Shown piece after piece: positions 45,046 to 45,103 of a stretch of 45,103 nt of DNA. Position numbers and translations under genes: made by a program. The stretch lies in the NCBI GenBank assembly GCA_008501585.1, contig QQUN01000043.1, forward strand, positions 1 through 45,103, in the 5' to 3' direction. The notes below the pieces were generated by a model. The model saw only the letters and a program-made list of their open reading frames with translations. It was not told where the DNA came from and ran no database searches. Each line of letters starts with the position of its first letter. Position 1 is the first letter of the stretch. The stretch comes from Pseudomonadota bacterium. GTDB lineage: Bacteria > Pseudomonadota > Gammaproteobacteria > Burkholderiales > Rhodocyclaceae.

Positions 45046-45103
45046 ATGCCCCCAATGCTCAAGCCCCCCAGCCCCAAACAGCATGCTCTCGAGATGGTGA
45101 CAC
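45046..45103 (+). CDS. 5' end of IS1182-like transposase (partial)
   Basis: From ATG at 45046 the last bases read MPPMLKPPSPKQHALEMVT before the window ends; the ATG at 45055 is an alternative start. The opening MLKxPxPKQxxLEMVT is that of IS1182-family (DDE) transposases. The start of an insertion sequence just after two terminators is therefore likely, with its left end expected in about 45010-45045 (near TCTAATTGGGACACGC). Only 19 codons are visible, so intactness cannot be judged. Confidence 0.6.
   Translation, partial: MPPMLKPPSPKQHALEMVT

Overview
The window is about 45 kb of GC-rich, gene-dense bacterial chromosome. Gene order (TPR protein-lolB-ispE-tRNA-Gln-prs-rplY-pth-ychF; zapD-yacG-coaE; glnA followed by ntrBC; ybhP-clsB), codon use and protein character point to a betaproteobacterium of the Rhodocyclales (Azoarcus/Thauera-like). 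That assignment is inference from content, not from a search. Most of the window is ordinary core chromosome. No stretch above 300 bases lacks a gene.

Layout. 1-1699: 3' end of a molybdopterin hydroxylase large subunit, then xdhC and a MocA-type nucleotidyltransferase. 1766-3612: a GNAT-like protein and an AlkX/YcaQ-type DNA glycosylase. 3655-6284: chromate operon chrB-chrA-rhodanese (minus strand). 6393-7723: ammonium transporter amt with a sigma-54 promoter and an NtrC site. 7775-11563: mltA, a tiny membrane protein, a DUF815 ATPase, a Nudix/ThiE-like fusion and a small membrane protein. 11580-12922: a MarR regulator with a 17-bp palindrome, a Yip1-like membrane protein and a DUF2789 protein. 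13059-18431: yacG, zapD, coaE, a SPOR protein, a TrpB2-type enzyme, coaX and birA, all minus strand. 18498-23298: ntrC, ntrB, a DUF4124 protein and glnA with tandem NtrC sites and a sigma-54 promoter. 23290-26127: CDF metal efflux protein, rhodanese and nadA. 26198-29558: a c-heme chemoreceptor, then a RuBisCO-like protein overlapping a cupin gene. 29655-31591: ybhP-like and clsB. 31603-35085: CoA-binding protein, gluQ and a PAS-GGDEF cyclase. 35162-41861: ychF, pth, rplY, prs, tRNA-Gln, ispE, lolB and a TPR protein. 42028-45103: mutM, a dynamin-like GTPase, two hairpins and the first codons of an IS1182-like transposase cut by the right edge.

How the parts work together. Nitrogen control is the clearest theme: NtrB/NtrC are encoded beside glnA, and both glnA and amt have a GG-N10-GC sigma-54 promoter with GCACC-N5-GGTGC-type NtrC sites about 95-130 bp upstream, so one regulon can be read from the DNA. 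The chromate genes form a closed, translationally coupled unit with a palindrome in front of chrB. The least ordinary locus is the RuBisCO-like protein/cupin pair. The same pairing of families works in the methylthioadenosine-isoprenoid shunt of Rhodospirillum rubrum, but the substrate here cannot be told from sequence alone.
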